Part shown: in pieces, positions 1 through 7,164 of the stretch
How the letters are laid out: every line of letters begins with the position of its first letter
Position numbering within the stretch: the first letter of the stretch is position 1
Source: Vulcanimicrobiota bacterium
Lineage (GTDB): Bacteria; Eremiobacterota; Eremiobacteria; Baltobacterales; Baltobacteraceae
DNA: 21,656 nt
Direction: 5' to 3'
Assembly: GCA_028287545.1 (NCBI GenBank)
Contig: JAQBPL010000078.1
Span: 1 to 21,656, forward strand
Translations under genes and position numbers: made by a program
The notes under the pieces: generated by a model
Told to the model about the DNA's origin: nothing
The model's input: the letters and a program-made list of their open reading frames with translations, nothing else
Databases searched by the model: none

Positions 1-259
1 CGGCGCGCAAACCTGGCTCCGACGACTCCTTCCACAGGTTGACGTGGTCGTCGGTGATCGGCGTCAGCGCGCTCACCGCGGCGCTGCCGAACATCATCAC
101 GATGCCGCAGCCGCCGGCGGCTTTCGCCGCGTGATAGGCGATCAGCGCTTCCGAAGGCGCGCCGTTCTTGGCTAAGTTCGTTCCGTGACTCGTCGAGACG
201 ATGCGGTTCTTTGCGAGCTTGGGCCCCAGTGCGAACGGGCTGAAGAGTCGTTCATGCAT
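1..259 (-). CDS. NADH:flavin oxidoreductase, Old Yellow Enzyme type (N-terminal part)
   Basis: The gene runs off the left edge and only its first 86 codons are visible. The translation begins MHERLFSPFALGPKLAKNRI, continues with VSTSHGTNLAKNG and then has AYHAAKAAGGCGIV. This is the standard opening of the FMN TIM barrel in Old Yellow Enzyme and 2,4-dienoyl-CoA reductase-like proteins (LFSP.. LG..LKNRIV, then a small loop, then AYH..KA.GG.G). Enzymes of this family use NAD(P)H and FMN to reduce enones or related substrates. Which subtype this is, and whether a C-terminal FAD/NAD(P) half follows, cannot be seen. The ATG at 259 was chosen because homology starts there and a stop lies in frame at 302-304. 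No clear ribosome binding site precedes it. It is the last visible gene of a leftward run. Confidence 0.85.
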   Translation of the reverse strand, partial: MHERLFSPFALGPKLAKNRIVSTSHGTNLAKNGAPSEALIAYHAAKAAGGCGIVMMFGSAAVSALTPITDDHVNLWKESSEPGLRA

Positions 260-284
260 ACGATCCGGCGCGGGGTTCTGACTC

Positions 285-302
285 AGGGGGCGCGCGCCCC
301 CT
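285..302 (-). terminator. Perfect GC palindrome at the stop of the 66-residue gene
   Basis: Five G, CGCGCG and five C form a perfect 16-bp palindrome at 286-301, and the flanking A and T extend it to 18 bp. It overlaps the stop codon (304-302) of the small gene upstream and lies 26 bases before the start of the flavin oxidoreductase. There is no U-tract, so intrinsic termination is not assured. It could also act as an RNA-processing or stabilising hairpin between the two genes. Confidence 0.35.
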
Positions 303-502
303 TAAGACAAGGGAGCCTCGACGAGCGCCTGATGGCGCGCGCACGGTTCGAGCGTCAGCATGGTGAAACCCGGCCCCTCCGCTTCGCAGCCGCACGCCCA
401 CATGACCCGGTATTCCGGCAGCGGGAGCGCCCGCGGATTGCTTTGGTAGCCTTGCGGAGCCCCGAGGATCTTTCGCAAGGCGTCGAGTGATTGACGCGCC
501 AT
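302..502 (-). CDS. Small protein of unknown function (66 aa)
   Basis: This is a short reading frame of 66 residues that starts 47 bases after the stop of the multihaem cytochrome and ends at a GC palindrome. The protein has an N-terminal helix-like stretch (MARQSLDALRKILGA) and then a Cys-containing segment with WACGCEAEGPG and, further on, CARHQ. The spacing Cys-x-Cys ... Cys-x-x-His could bind a metal, but this is inference. No signal peptide or membrane segment is evident. I do not recognise a family. Its position between two redox genes on the same strand suggests co-transcription. The ATG at 502 has only a weak GGGA upstream. It is kept because no alternative frame here looks better and because the Cys/His pattern and tight spacing look gene-like. 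Confidence 0.55.
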   Translation of the reverse strand: MARQSLDALRKILGAPQGYQSNPRALPLPEYRVMWACGCEAEGPGFTMLTLEPCARHQALVEAPLS

Positions 503-549
503 CGTCCCGGACGTATACGGGGCGATTACGTGACGTCCCCCACGCCCCC

Positions 550-3399
550 TTACGGCGCCGGCGCCACCGACTTGGTCGCGATCTTGAGCTTCCAGCTATC
601 GAGCGCGGTGTTCTCCGGGTGGAGGTTCGCCAAGAGCACCTTCAAGCGCACCGCGGCCGGGCCGGTTCCGGTGGTGCGGAGGCGGCGGAAATACGGCGAC
701 CACGACTGGTACCACAGCGTCGCCGAGACTTTCAGCTTCGCCGGGTCGACGGCCGTGCGCAGCGGGACGCGGTAGGCCACGACCGCGCGGCCCCGCCCGC
801 CGTCTTTGCCGTAGTGCGGATCGCCCCGCACCCCGGCCGGCCGGGTCGCGACCACCCAGTTCGCCGGGAGCGGGAAGCCCGGAACCCCCTCGAAGCGCCA
901 GCCCGCGGGCAGGAGGCGGTTGTCCTTGACCGTCGAGTCGCGCCGGATGAAGCTCTCGGTGAAATCCCCGGCGTGATCCCGCACGAGCTCTTCGAAGATT
1001 TGCACCTGGTCCGCACTGGTGACCGGATACTGCTGGTCGTAATGCGGCTGGTACTGCTGCGCGCCGCCCGGACCGCGCACGAAGAACTCCGAGTGCAGCG
1101 GCGTGACGCCGTCGGGCCCGACGATCACGCCGTTCGCATCGGTTCGCCCCGAGGCGAACACGACGCCGTTCTGCGGATCGGTGACGGTCAGCTCCACGAA
1201 CGCGCGCCGGAACCCGACGCCGCTGGGAAAGCGGTGGCCGGTCAGGTTGGTGACCGCCACGTTCGCGACGAGCGTGCCGTTCTCGACCTTCGCGTCGAGA
1301 TCGACCCTCGCCGTCTGATGTTCCGCCTGCTGCACGACGTTGCCGATCGCGTCGCCCAGATCGTTCTTCGAGCCGGACATGTAGTCGGCGAGCCGCACGC
1401 CGAGCACGTCGGGATTCTGCTGGAACGTCCGCAGCAGGAACGCGTTGAGGCCGAGCAGTTCGTGGCGCCGGAAGCCGGTCGTGCGCCACGGAACCGTGAT
1501 ATCCGCCAGCGGCGCGCGATGCTCGGCTTGCGGGTAGTCCTCGTCCTGGACGATCGCGATCTTCGTCTGGATCGCCCGATCGGTGACGTCCAGCCGATCG
1601 TTCACGACGCTCGTCGGCATGTGGCAATCCTGGCACGAGCGCTTGTCCGGACCGGGTTTGTACTCGGTCTGGAACTTGCTGTTGACCCACTCGACGTATG
1701 TCGCTTGTTCGACGTCGTGATGCGTGCGCAGATCGATCGGGTGAATCTTCGCCGCCCCGTCGACGATCGGCAAGTTGATGCTGTGACAGCTCGTGCACAG
1801 CCGCGACGTCGTCGTGAGCGACGAGTAGATCGGCGTCGTGCCGAGCGACTCTTTCATCGGGTGGCTGGCGATCGTCTTCGTCTCGAAGGGGCCGTACAGT
1901 TTGTCGGGCGGGCCGACGGCGAAGAGGCCGTTCGCGCGATGCTCCAGCGTGTACGAGAGCGACTTCTCTTCGGGTGGGGTGAGCATCGCGTGATGGCAGA
2001 CGGTGCAGCTCACGCCGTCGCGCGCCAAGCCGCCGTAGTGGAAATTCGGGTCCTTGGGATCCGCTTGGAACACGAAGTCGGGCGAGAACGTCGCGGTCGA
2101 CGGCGGCGGGTGATCGATCGCGAACGTGCGCTTGCCCATCACGCCGTGACACTGCATGCAGGTGTCGACGATCTGCTGCTTGAGCACCATGCGCGTGTGC
2201 GGCGCGCGCGCCGCACCGCCCTCGATCCGCGCGGCGGGGATCGAATCGATATAGGCCAGCTCGCCTTCGAGCTGCGAGAAGAACACCGGGTCGCGTCCGG
2301 CCAGGCCCATCGGCGACCAGCGCCATTCGCCGTATTCCGAGACGTTGACGCCGATCGCGCCGGCGTTCGGAGCGGGCGTCGGCGTCGGCGAGGGGAACGG
2401 CGGCGGCGTCAGCCACATCATCGGGCCCGCGATCGGCCCCGACGCCGCGCTGTGACAACCCATGCACTGGTCGGACGTCAGGAACTGACCCGCCCCGGCG
2501 TGCGCGGCGACGAACGTGTCGAGCGGTTCGGCCGGAAACGTTTGGATCGGCGTCGGCGCGTGCGCGGCGATCATCGGGTTGCGCAGCGCCGGGTCGCGGT
2601 TCTTCTCGTGCTCCGTCGTCGCGGCGGCCGGCACCGCGCTCGCCGAAGAGTGCGGCTGCGGCGTGCGCCACGAGTTGTCGACGAAGAAGGTCAGCGGTTC
2701 GCCCGGGAAGCCGGCGATGTTCGCGGTCGAAGCGAAGGTCAGCGCGTGCGCGGCGGAGCCGTGGCAGCGCAGACAATAGAGCCCGAAACCGGCGTTCTGA
2801 TACGCCGTGTTCACCGCGGGTTGCGGCGGCGCGAACATTCCGGTGTAGACTTCGGCCCAGAACCAGCCGTCTTTTGAGGCGCTCGAGCGGCGGATCATCA
2901 CCGTCCAGTCAGTCGGCGTGAGCTGGTCGCCGGAGAGTCCGGCGTAGCGGGCCGCAGGCGGCGGACCGTATTGTTCTTTGATCATGACGGCGCCGTCGTG
3001 CGGGACGCCGACCCGGCCGCCGCGCAGCCACGCGATCATCTCGGGCGAATAGTAGATCCGCACCGCCGGATGGGTGCCGAAGTACTGCCCGTGCACGTAG
3101 GGACCCGTGTCGCGCACCGACTTGTCGACGCACCAGCCGAGCTTGCGATAGCCGTACGTCTGCAGATAGCCGAGCATCTTGGTTTCGATCGCGATCGGAT
3201 CGCCGGGCGGGACGTGCGCCGGCAGGCGGAGCGCATCGGGGGCGGGCTTCGCGCTCGGGCAAGGGTCGGGCATCGCCCCCGGCGGCGGGGCCATCGCGGC
3301 GGACCCGGGATGCGGGGCGGGCAGCGCGCCGCGCGTCGCTTCGCTGACCAGCAGCACCGATCCGACCACGACGGCGAACGTCAGCAGCGCCGAACGCAT
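550..3399 (-). CDS. Exported six-haem cytochrome c with N-terminal cytochrome P460-like domain
   Basis: The protein has 949 residues from the ATG at 3399. An in-frame GTG at 3405 is possible, but the AAGGGG ribosome site is 7 bases from the ATG and only 1 from the GTG. A signal peptide covers about residues 1-25 and leads to the periplasm or cell surface. Six CXXCH haem sites are visible: CLRCH 209, CMGCH 312, CMQCH 414, CTVCH 465, CTSCH 535 and CQDCH 589. Residues about 65-240 resemble the cytochrome P460 fold, with its single CXXCH at the end (GLYCLRCHGSA) and a VMIKEQY segment whose Lys141 could correspond to the P460 cross-linking lysine (inference). The middle holds the other five haems. 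The C-terminal third is haem-free and probably beta-rich, with LTGHRFPSG around His722 as a possible axial ligand. It may act in electron transfer, or in oxidation of a small nitrogen or other substrate. The substrate is unknown. Confidence 0.85.
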   Translation of the reverse strand: MRSALLTFAVVVGSVLLVSEATRGALPAPHPGSAAMAPPPGAMPDPCPSAKPAPDALRLPAHVPPGDPIAIETKMLGYLQTYGYRKLGWCVDKSVRDTGPYVHGQYFGTHPAVRIYYSPEMIAWLRGGRVGVPHDGAVMIKEQYGPPPAARYAGLSGDQLTPTDWTVMIRRSSASKDGWFWAEVYTGMFAPPQPAVNTAYQNAGFGLYCLRCHGSAAHALTFASTANIAGFPGEPLTFFVDNSWRTPQPHSSASAVPAAATTEHEKNRDPALRNPMIAAHAPTPIQTFPAEPLDTFVAAHAGAGQFLTSDQCMGCHSAASGPIAGPMMWLTPPPFPSPTPTPAPNAGAIGVNVSEYGEWRWSPMGLAGRDPVFFSQLEGELAYIDSIPAARIEGGAARAPHTRMVLKQQIVDTCMQCHGVMGKRTFAIDHPPPSTATFSPDFVFQADPKDPNFHYGGLARDGVSCTVCHHAMLTPPEEKSLSYTLEHRANGLFAVGPPDKLYGPFETKTIASHPMKESLGTTPIYSSLTTTSRLCTSCHSINLPIVDGAAKIHPIDLRTHHDVEQATYVEWVNSKFQTEYKPGPDKRSCQDCHMPTSVVNDRLDVTDRAIQTKIAIVQDEDYPQAEHRAPLADITVPWRTTGFRRHELLGLNAFLLRTFQQNPDVLGVRLADYMSGSKNDLGDAIGNVVQQAEHQTARVDLDAKVENGTLVANVAVTNLTGHRFPSGVGFRRAFVELTVTDPQNGVVFASGRTDANGVIVGPDGVTPLHSEFFVRGPGGAQQYQPHYDQQYPVTSADQVQIFEELVRDHAGDFTESFIRRDSTVKDNRLLPAGWRFEGVPGFPLPANWVVATRPAGVRGDPHYGKDGGRGRAVVAYRVPLRTAVDPAKLKVSATLWYQSWSPYFRRLRTTGTGPAAVRLKVLLANLHPENTALDSWKLKIATKSVAPAP

Positions 3400-3458
3400 C
3401 AGCACACCCCTTCTTCAACCCGACAGCGAGCTTGGGGACGCTTGCGACGGAACCGGCC

Positions 3459-3481
3459 GCCGCTCCTGGTGGCGGAGCGGC
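3459..3481 (-). terminator. 8-bp GC hairpin starting at the stop of the nitronate monooxygenase gene
   Basis: GCCGCTCC (3459-3466) and GGAGCGGC (3474-3481) form a perfect 8-bp stem with a 7-base loop. The outermost base is the last base of the TAG stop of the upstream gene. No U-tract follows. It sits in the 81-bp gap before the multihaem cytochrome, so it may terminate or attenuate transcription, or mark an RNA processing boundary. Confidence 0.45.
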
Positions 3482-4452
3482 TAGCGAAGCACCGTCGCGA
3501 GCCGCTCGCGCAGGAGCGACTCCGCGCCGTCGCCGATCTCGGCGACGATCTCCGCGGCCGGGCGAACGCGCTCTTGGAGTCCGACCGACTCGCCGGCGTA
3601 GACGTGGGCGAGGTCGTAGTTCTTCGCGCGCTTCGCCGCTTCGTATTCCGCGACGGCGGCGGCTGAGGTCGCGAGCTCGTCCTCGTGTCCGTGCCAGCGG
3701 TCGGTGAAGGCGTTGCGCAGCGCGCGGCCCGGGAATTGTGGCGGCCACGGATAGCCCTGCGCGCGGTCGAACACGCTGGTCAGCACGGTGTCGGCCTCGG
3801 TGCTCGCGATGAGCTTCCGCCTCGCTTCGTCAGTGACGCGCGCTTCGCGCGCGAGCAGAAACGGCGTGCCGATCCACGCGCCCGCGGCGCCGGCCGCAAG
3901 CGCCGCCGCCAGCCCGCGCGCGCCGCCGATTCCGCCGGCGGCGAGCACCGGACGGTCGACGATCTCGAGCACGATCTGCAGCAGCGGGAGGGTCGCGATC
4001 TTGCCGGTGTGTCCGCCGGCTTCGGTGCCTTGCGCGACGATCAAGTCGACGCCCGCGGCCTGCGCGCGCAGCGCCGCGGCGCGGTCCTGCACTTGGCTCG
4101 CGACGGCGATTCCGGCGCGGTGCAGCGGTTCGACGTACGGCGTCGGATCGCCGAACGAGATCGACACGAGCGCCGGGCGGAGCTCGATCGCGGCGGCGAG
4201 CAGATCTGGGCGCTTGTCGAGGACCCAGATCAGGAAGCCGATGCCGACGTTGCGATCGGGGTTGCCTTCGCGCGCCGCCGTGACGTCGGCGCGCAGCGTC
4301 TCGACGTCGCCGTTCACGTCGACTCCCAGAAAACCGAACGCGCCCGCATCGCTCACGGCCCGCGCCAACTCACCGCCCGCGGCCGGCGTCATCGGCGCGT
4401 TGAGGATCGGATAGCGCAGATCGAACCGGTCGGTCAGCGCCGTCTTGAGCAC
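3481..4452 (-). CDS. Nitronate monooxygenase-like FMN protein (NPD family)
   Basis: The 323-residue protein matches the 2-nitropropane dioxygenase/nitronate monooxygenase family, FMN TIM-barrel enzymes that oxidise alkyl nitronates and related compounds. Visible hallmarks are YPILNAPM (14-21), the GTEAGGHTG loop (142-150) carrying the usual active-site histidine, and the phosphate-binding AAGGIG (171-176) and IGTPFL (194-199). The length is usual for the family. The start is a GTG at 4452, one base after the TAA of the fatty acid hydroxylase gene, so translational coupling is likely. It lacks a signal peptide and should be cytoplasmic. Proteins of this family also include enoyl reductases of unsaturated lipid synthesis, so true nitronate activity is not established. 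Confidence 0.88.
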   Translation of the reverse strand: MLKTALTDRFDLRYPILNAPMTPAAGGELARAVSDAGAFGFLGVDVNGDVETLRADVTAAREGNPDRNVGIGFLIWVLDKRPDLLAAAIELRPALVSISFGDPTPYVEPLHRAGIAVASQVQDRAAALRAQAAGVDLIVAQGTEAGGHTGKIATLPLLQIVLEIVDRPVLAAGGIGGARGLAAALAAGAAGAWIGTPFLLAREARVTDEARRKLIASTEADTVLTSVFDRAQGYPWPPQFPGRALRNAFTDRWHGHEDELATSAAAVAEYEAAKRAKNYDLAHVYAGESVGLQERVRPAAEIVAEIGDGAESLLRERLATVLR

Positions 4453-4453
4453 G

Positions 4454-5053
4454 TTACTGGTCGGGGAAGAGCACCCGCGTGCTCGCGGAGCGCTCCACCT
4501 CGGCGACCGCGCGATACGTGCGCCCGACGAAATCCATCGACGGGTTCGTTACGCCGAACCACAGCGTCTCGTTCTTGTAGTGGTGCCACAAGTGGTATTT
4601 CTTGACGTAGCGCCCGAAGCGCGTCCGCGGTACGAACGGGATGTGCGCGACGTAGTGCACCCATTCGTAGTACAACAGGCCGAGCACGCTGCCGAGCAGC
4701 AGCGCCCCGGTCGCCGCGGCGTCGCGCGTGAGCGCCCAGTAGATCGCCGTCGTCAACAGCGTCGCGGGCACCGCGAACCAGAGCGGCAGGAACAACAACC
4801 CGAGTTCGCCAGGCGTGACGTGATGATCGTAGTGGAGCCGGTGCTGCAAGCCCAGCAGGAACGCGTTCTTCTGCGGCGGCGCGTGCAGCAGGAAGCGATG
4901 CGTCGTGTATTCCGAGCCGAAGAACACCAGCGCGCCGATCGCAACGCACAAGATTTGCGGGACGACGCCCCGCGCGGCGAACGCCGCGGCCAGCGCGACC
5001 GCCAAAAGCAGGAGCGCGGTGTTGCTGCCGTGCCGCAGGAACGTGGCGACCAT
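4454..5053 (-). CDS. Fatty acid hydroxylase superfamily membrane protein (sterol desaturase type)
   Basis: This is an integral membrane di-iron protein of 199 residues. The histidine clusters are complete: HRFLLH (His52, His57), HRLHYDHH (His71, 74, 77, 78), HYVAH (His133, 137) and HLWHH (His154, 157, 158). They fit the fatty acid hydroxylase/sterol desaturase family, which oxidises lipid or sterol C-H bonds with O2. Hydrophobic helices are seen near residues 12-28, 32-48, 82-104 and 112-130. The ATG at 5053 has AGGGGG five bases upstream. The in-frame GTG at 5059 touches that site and is a less likely start. It is the first gene of the leftward run and abuts the NPD-family gene. The substrate cannot be read from the sequence; a hydroxylated lipid or carotenoid is possible. 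Confidence 0.88.
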   Translation of the reverse strand: MVATFLRHGSNTALLLLAVALAAAFAARGVVPQILCVAIGALVFFGSEYTTHRFLLHAPPQKNAFLLGLQHRLHYDHHVTPGELGLLFLPLWFAVPATLLTTAIYWALTRDAAATGALLLGSVLGLLYYEWVHYVAHIPFVPRTRFGRYVKKYHLWHHYKNETLWFGVTNPSMDFVGRTYRAVAEVERSASTRVLFPDQ

Positions 5054-5198
5054 ACTCACCCCCTTGCCTACGCGCGCCTTGCTGCCCTGCGCGGGCGAGC
5101 GTTTGGGGGCGAAGTTGGCCGTCTAGTCGAGCAGCCTTCACCGTTTGGAGTGTGACGTCGCGCCCGATTGGGAATGCGGCGCCGTTGGGCATCACCTC

Positions 5199-5609
5199 GT
5201 GGTGCGCAACCGAATCGTGTTTGCTGCCGCCGTCGCCGCCGCGTTCTGCGCGATCATTCTTGCGACGCCGGCGCTGGCAATTGAGAACCCCCTCGTAGCG
5301 ACCATCAAGCCTGTCGGCCAAGGCGGCACGCGCGGCAACGTGACGTTCTTCCAAATGGGCAGCAACGTCAACGTCGGCGTCTCGCTCGAGAGCGCCGTCG
5401 CAGGCGAAGCGTCGCTCGACCTGCGCACCGGGACGTGCAAGACGTACGCGCAGAACTCGCGCTGGCCGCTGGGCTCGTTCGGCGGCCGCACGCAAGAGAC
5501 GCGGTTGCCGAACACCAAGCTGGAAAGTCTCGTCGGCGAAGTCCTCTTGGTGCACAAGACGCAGGACGTCGGCTCGCCGGTGATCGGCTGCGCCGAGATC
5601 CGGACCTAG
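5199..5609 (+). CDS. Exported small protein, Cu/Zn-SOD/CHRD-like beta-sandwich (tentative)
   Basis: The predicted product is about 136 residues with a clear signal peptide (VVRNRIVFAAAVAAAF, then ATPALA before the mature IENP). The start is uncertain: GTG codons at 5199, 5202 and 5217 are all in frame, no good ribosome site is visible, and a TTG at 5145 would put unlikely residues before the signal. The mature part has GNVTFFQMGSNVNVGVSL, then RTGTC, a segment TRLPNTKLESLVGEVLLVHK and finally IGCAEI. This order of G.V.F.Q, TGTC, LxxLxG..L.VHK and CAEI is reminiscent of Cu/Zn superoxide dismutase or CHRD-type sandwiches, with two cysteines placed to form the usual disulfide. The metal-binding histidines that normally precede GTC are absent, so it is unlikely to be an active SOD. 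Function unknown. Confidence 0.65.
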   Translation: MVRNRIVFAAAVAAAFCAIILATPALAIENPLVATIKPVGQGGTRGNVTFFQMGSNVNVGVSLESAVAGEASLDLRTGTCKTYAQNSRWPLGSFGGRTQETRLPNTKLESLVGEVLLVHKTQDVGSPVIGCAEIRT

Positions 5610-5632
5610 GGACCTAGGGTTCCTCGCTCGGC
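5592..5632. terminator. Convergent-gene inverted repeat with two tandem CCTAGG stop sites
   Basis: GCCGAG (5592-5597) and CTCGGC (5627-5632) flank an inner pairing of GGACC (5602-5606) with GGTTCC (5618-5623, one bulged T). The plus-strand TAG (5607-5609) and the minus-strand TAG (5616-5614) both lie in the loop, each inside a CCTAGG palindrome. It could serve as a bidirectional terminator for the exported protein and the aldo/keto reductase. There is no U-tract on either strand. Confidence 0.4.
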
Positions 5633-6612
5633 CGGCGGCGCGGAAGCGCGTACCACGCTTCGTCGCAGGCCTTGCGGTCGGCGTCGTCCAGCGTGATGTC
5701 GAGCGCTTTGAGCGAGTCGCGCAATTGTTCGGAGCGGCTCGCACCGACGATCGCCGAGGTGACGCCCGGCTGATCCAGCACCCAGCGCAACGCGACGTGC
5801 GTGATCGACTTTCCGCGCGACGCGACGTCGGCGGCGAGCCGCTCGACGACGTCGAGCTGTTCGTCCTGCCAGTAGCGCTGCTGGTAGAGCTGGGCGGCGG
5901 TGCCGAGCGAAAAACGCGTTCCTTCGCGCGGGGCTTCGCCGCGTTTGTACTTGCCGGTCAAAACTCCGGCGGCGAGCGGGTTGAAGACCACCGCCCCCAC
6001 TCCGTTTTCTTGCGCGGCCGGAAGCAGTTCCGCTTCGATCGCGCGATAGAGCAGGTTGTAGCGCGGCTGCACCGCGTCGAAGCGGATCGTGCGTTCGCGA
6101 TCCGCCGTCCAGAGCGACGTCATCATCTGGTAGGCGGCGATGTTGCTGCAGCCGGCGTAGCGGATCTTGCCGGCGCGGCACAGGTCGTCGAGCGCGCCGA
6201 GCGTCTCGTCGATCGGCGTCTCCGGATCCCAGCGGTGGATGTAGTAGAGGTCGATGTAGTCGGTGTTGAGGCGGCGCAGCGACGCGTCGCATGCATCGTG
6301 CAGGTGTCGCCGCGAGAGGCCCATGTCGTTCGGACCCGGCCCCATGCGGCCGTAGGCTTTGGTCGCGACGACGAACCGATCGCGTTTGCCGGCCAGCCAC
6401 GCGCCGACGATCTCCTCGGTACGGCCGACGGTCTTGAGCGTTCCGCCGACCGGATAGACGTCGGCGACGTCGATGAAGTCGATCCCGGCCTCTTGGGCCG
6501 CGTCCATGATCGCGAACGACTCGTCGCGATCGGTCTGCAGTCCGAAGGTCATCGTTCCCAGGCAAATCTCCGAGATCTTCAGTCCCGTGCGCCCCAATCG
6601 TACCGTTCGCAT
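5614..6612 (-). CDS. Aldo/keto reductase
   Basis: This is a 332-residue NADPH-dependent aldo/keto reductase of (beta/alpha)8 fold. It opens MRTVRLGRTGLKISEICLGT, typical for the family, and has the full catalytic tetrad: Asp48 in FIDVADVY, Tyr53, Lys85 in VATKAYG and His126 in YYIHRWDP. The later NADP-binding region has AIVGASRSEQLRDSL. A GTG 36 bases further upstream (6648) is in frame, but the family's N-terminus matches the ATG at 6612, so that was chosen. No strong ribosome site is seen. It is cytoplasmic and stands alone, divergent from the small membrane protein and convergent with the exported protein. The substrate is not predictable; sugars, aldehydes and quinone-like ketones are all possible in this group. 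Confidence 0.92.
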   Translation of the reverse strand: MRTVRLGRTGLKISEICLGTMTFGLQTDRDESFAIMDAAQEAGIDFIDVADVYPVGGTLKTVGRTEEIVGAWLAGKRDRFVVATKAYGRMGPGPNDMGLSRRHLHDACDASLRRLNTDYIDLYYIHRWDPETPIDETLGALDDLCRAGKIRYAGCSNIAAYQMMTSLWTADRERTIRFDAVQPRYNLLYRAIEAELLPAAQENGVGAVVFNPLAAGVLTGKYKRGEAPREGTRFSLGTAAQLYQQRYWQDEQLDVVERLAADVASRGKSITHVALRWVLDQPGVTSAIVGASRSEQLRDSLKALDITLDDADRKACDEAWYALPRRRPSEEP

Positions 6613-6686
6613 GAGGCGCTGTTCCGCGCGCGTGCTTGCTCCACCCACGAGGATGATCGGGCAGCGCTCCGACGAACCTCACGGAC

Positions 6687-7142
6687 ATGACCGGCTGGAT
6701 GCGCGTCGCGGCATTCGTCGTCGCGTCGCTCGCCTGTGGTTTCTTCCTCGCCGAATTCGGCGACCGAGCCGACTGGGATCCGCTCGTCGCCCCCGCGGGC
6801 GCCGCGCTGGTCGTTGCCCTCTACGGCCTTTTGCGTCGCGGTCGCGACCTCGTCGAGGTGATCGGCCCGTCGTTGCCGATCGCGTATGCCGCGTACGCGG
6901 GTGTAGCGATCTCGCGCGTGGGACATCCGAACGTCATCGCCGCACAATGGCTGTTCGACCCGATGATCGACCGGTTGCCCGTCGTGCTGCTCGGCGGCGT
7001 CGCCTACGCGCTCGTCGTGACGGTGTTCGTCGCTCTGCCGGCGTCGAAGCTCGCGCGCTGGCACCGCCGCGCGTCGGAGCGCGACGATCGCTTCTGGACG
7101 TTTATCCACGAGCGCGCGTCGGCGCAGAAGCGCGACGCGTGA
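6687..7142 (+). CDS. Four-helix integral membrane protein of unknown function
   Basis: The 151-residue protein has four hydrophobic segments, at about residues 4-22, 33-50, 58-76 and 98-117. A basic C-terminal tail follows (LARWHRRASERDDRF onward). Positive charges after helices 2 and 4 (LLRRGRD, KLARWHRR) suggest that those loops and the C-terminus face the cytoplasm. I recognise no family and see no catalytic motif. The start ATG at 6687 lies 75 bp from the divergent aldo/keto reductase start. No strong ribosome site precedes it. The stop overlaps a GC hairpin shared with the end of the helicase gene. The reading frame is convincing because of its membrane topology. Confidence 0.7.
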   Translation: MTGWMRVAAFVVASLACGFFLAEFGDRADWDPLVAPAGAALVVALYGLLRRGRDLVEVIGPSLPIAYAAYAGVAISRVGHPNVIAAQWLFDPMIDRLPVVLLGGVAYALVVTVFVALPASKLARWHRRASERDDRFWTFIHERASAQKRDA

Positions 7143-7152
7143 CGAACACGCG
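7136..7152. terminator. Hairpin over the stop of the membrane protein gene, facing the helicase end
   Basis: CGCGTG (7136-7141) and CACGCG (7147-7152) form a perfect 6-bp stem with a 5-base loop. The plus-strand TGA stop (7140-7142) lies at the end of the left arm. The opposing helicase gene stops 13 bases further on (7167-7165). It may be a bidirectional terminator. There is no U-tract. Confidence 0.38.
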
Positions 7153-7164
7153 CTAGCAGGCCTA

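Noticed and set aside
487..2877. A 796-residue plus-strand open frame opposite the multihaem cytochrome
   Set aside because: The translation is arginine- and histidine-rich with no recognisable domain, and the minus strand in the same place encodes six CXXCH motifs and a signal peptide. It is a shadow frame typical of GC-rich genes.
5145..5198. Upstream TTG start for the exported protein at 5145
   Set aside because: It would add an acidic, Cys-containing stretch ahead of the signal peptide. A GTG at 5199 or 5202 gives a normal basic N-terminus and hydrophobic core.
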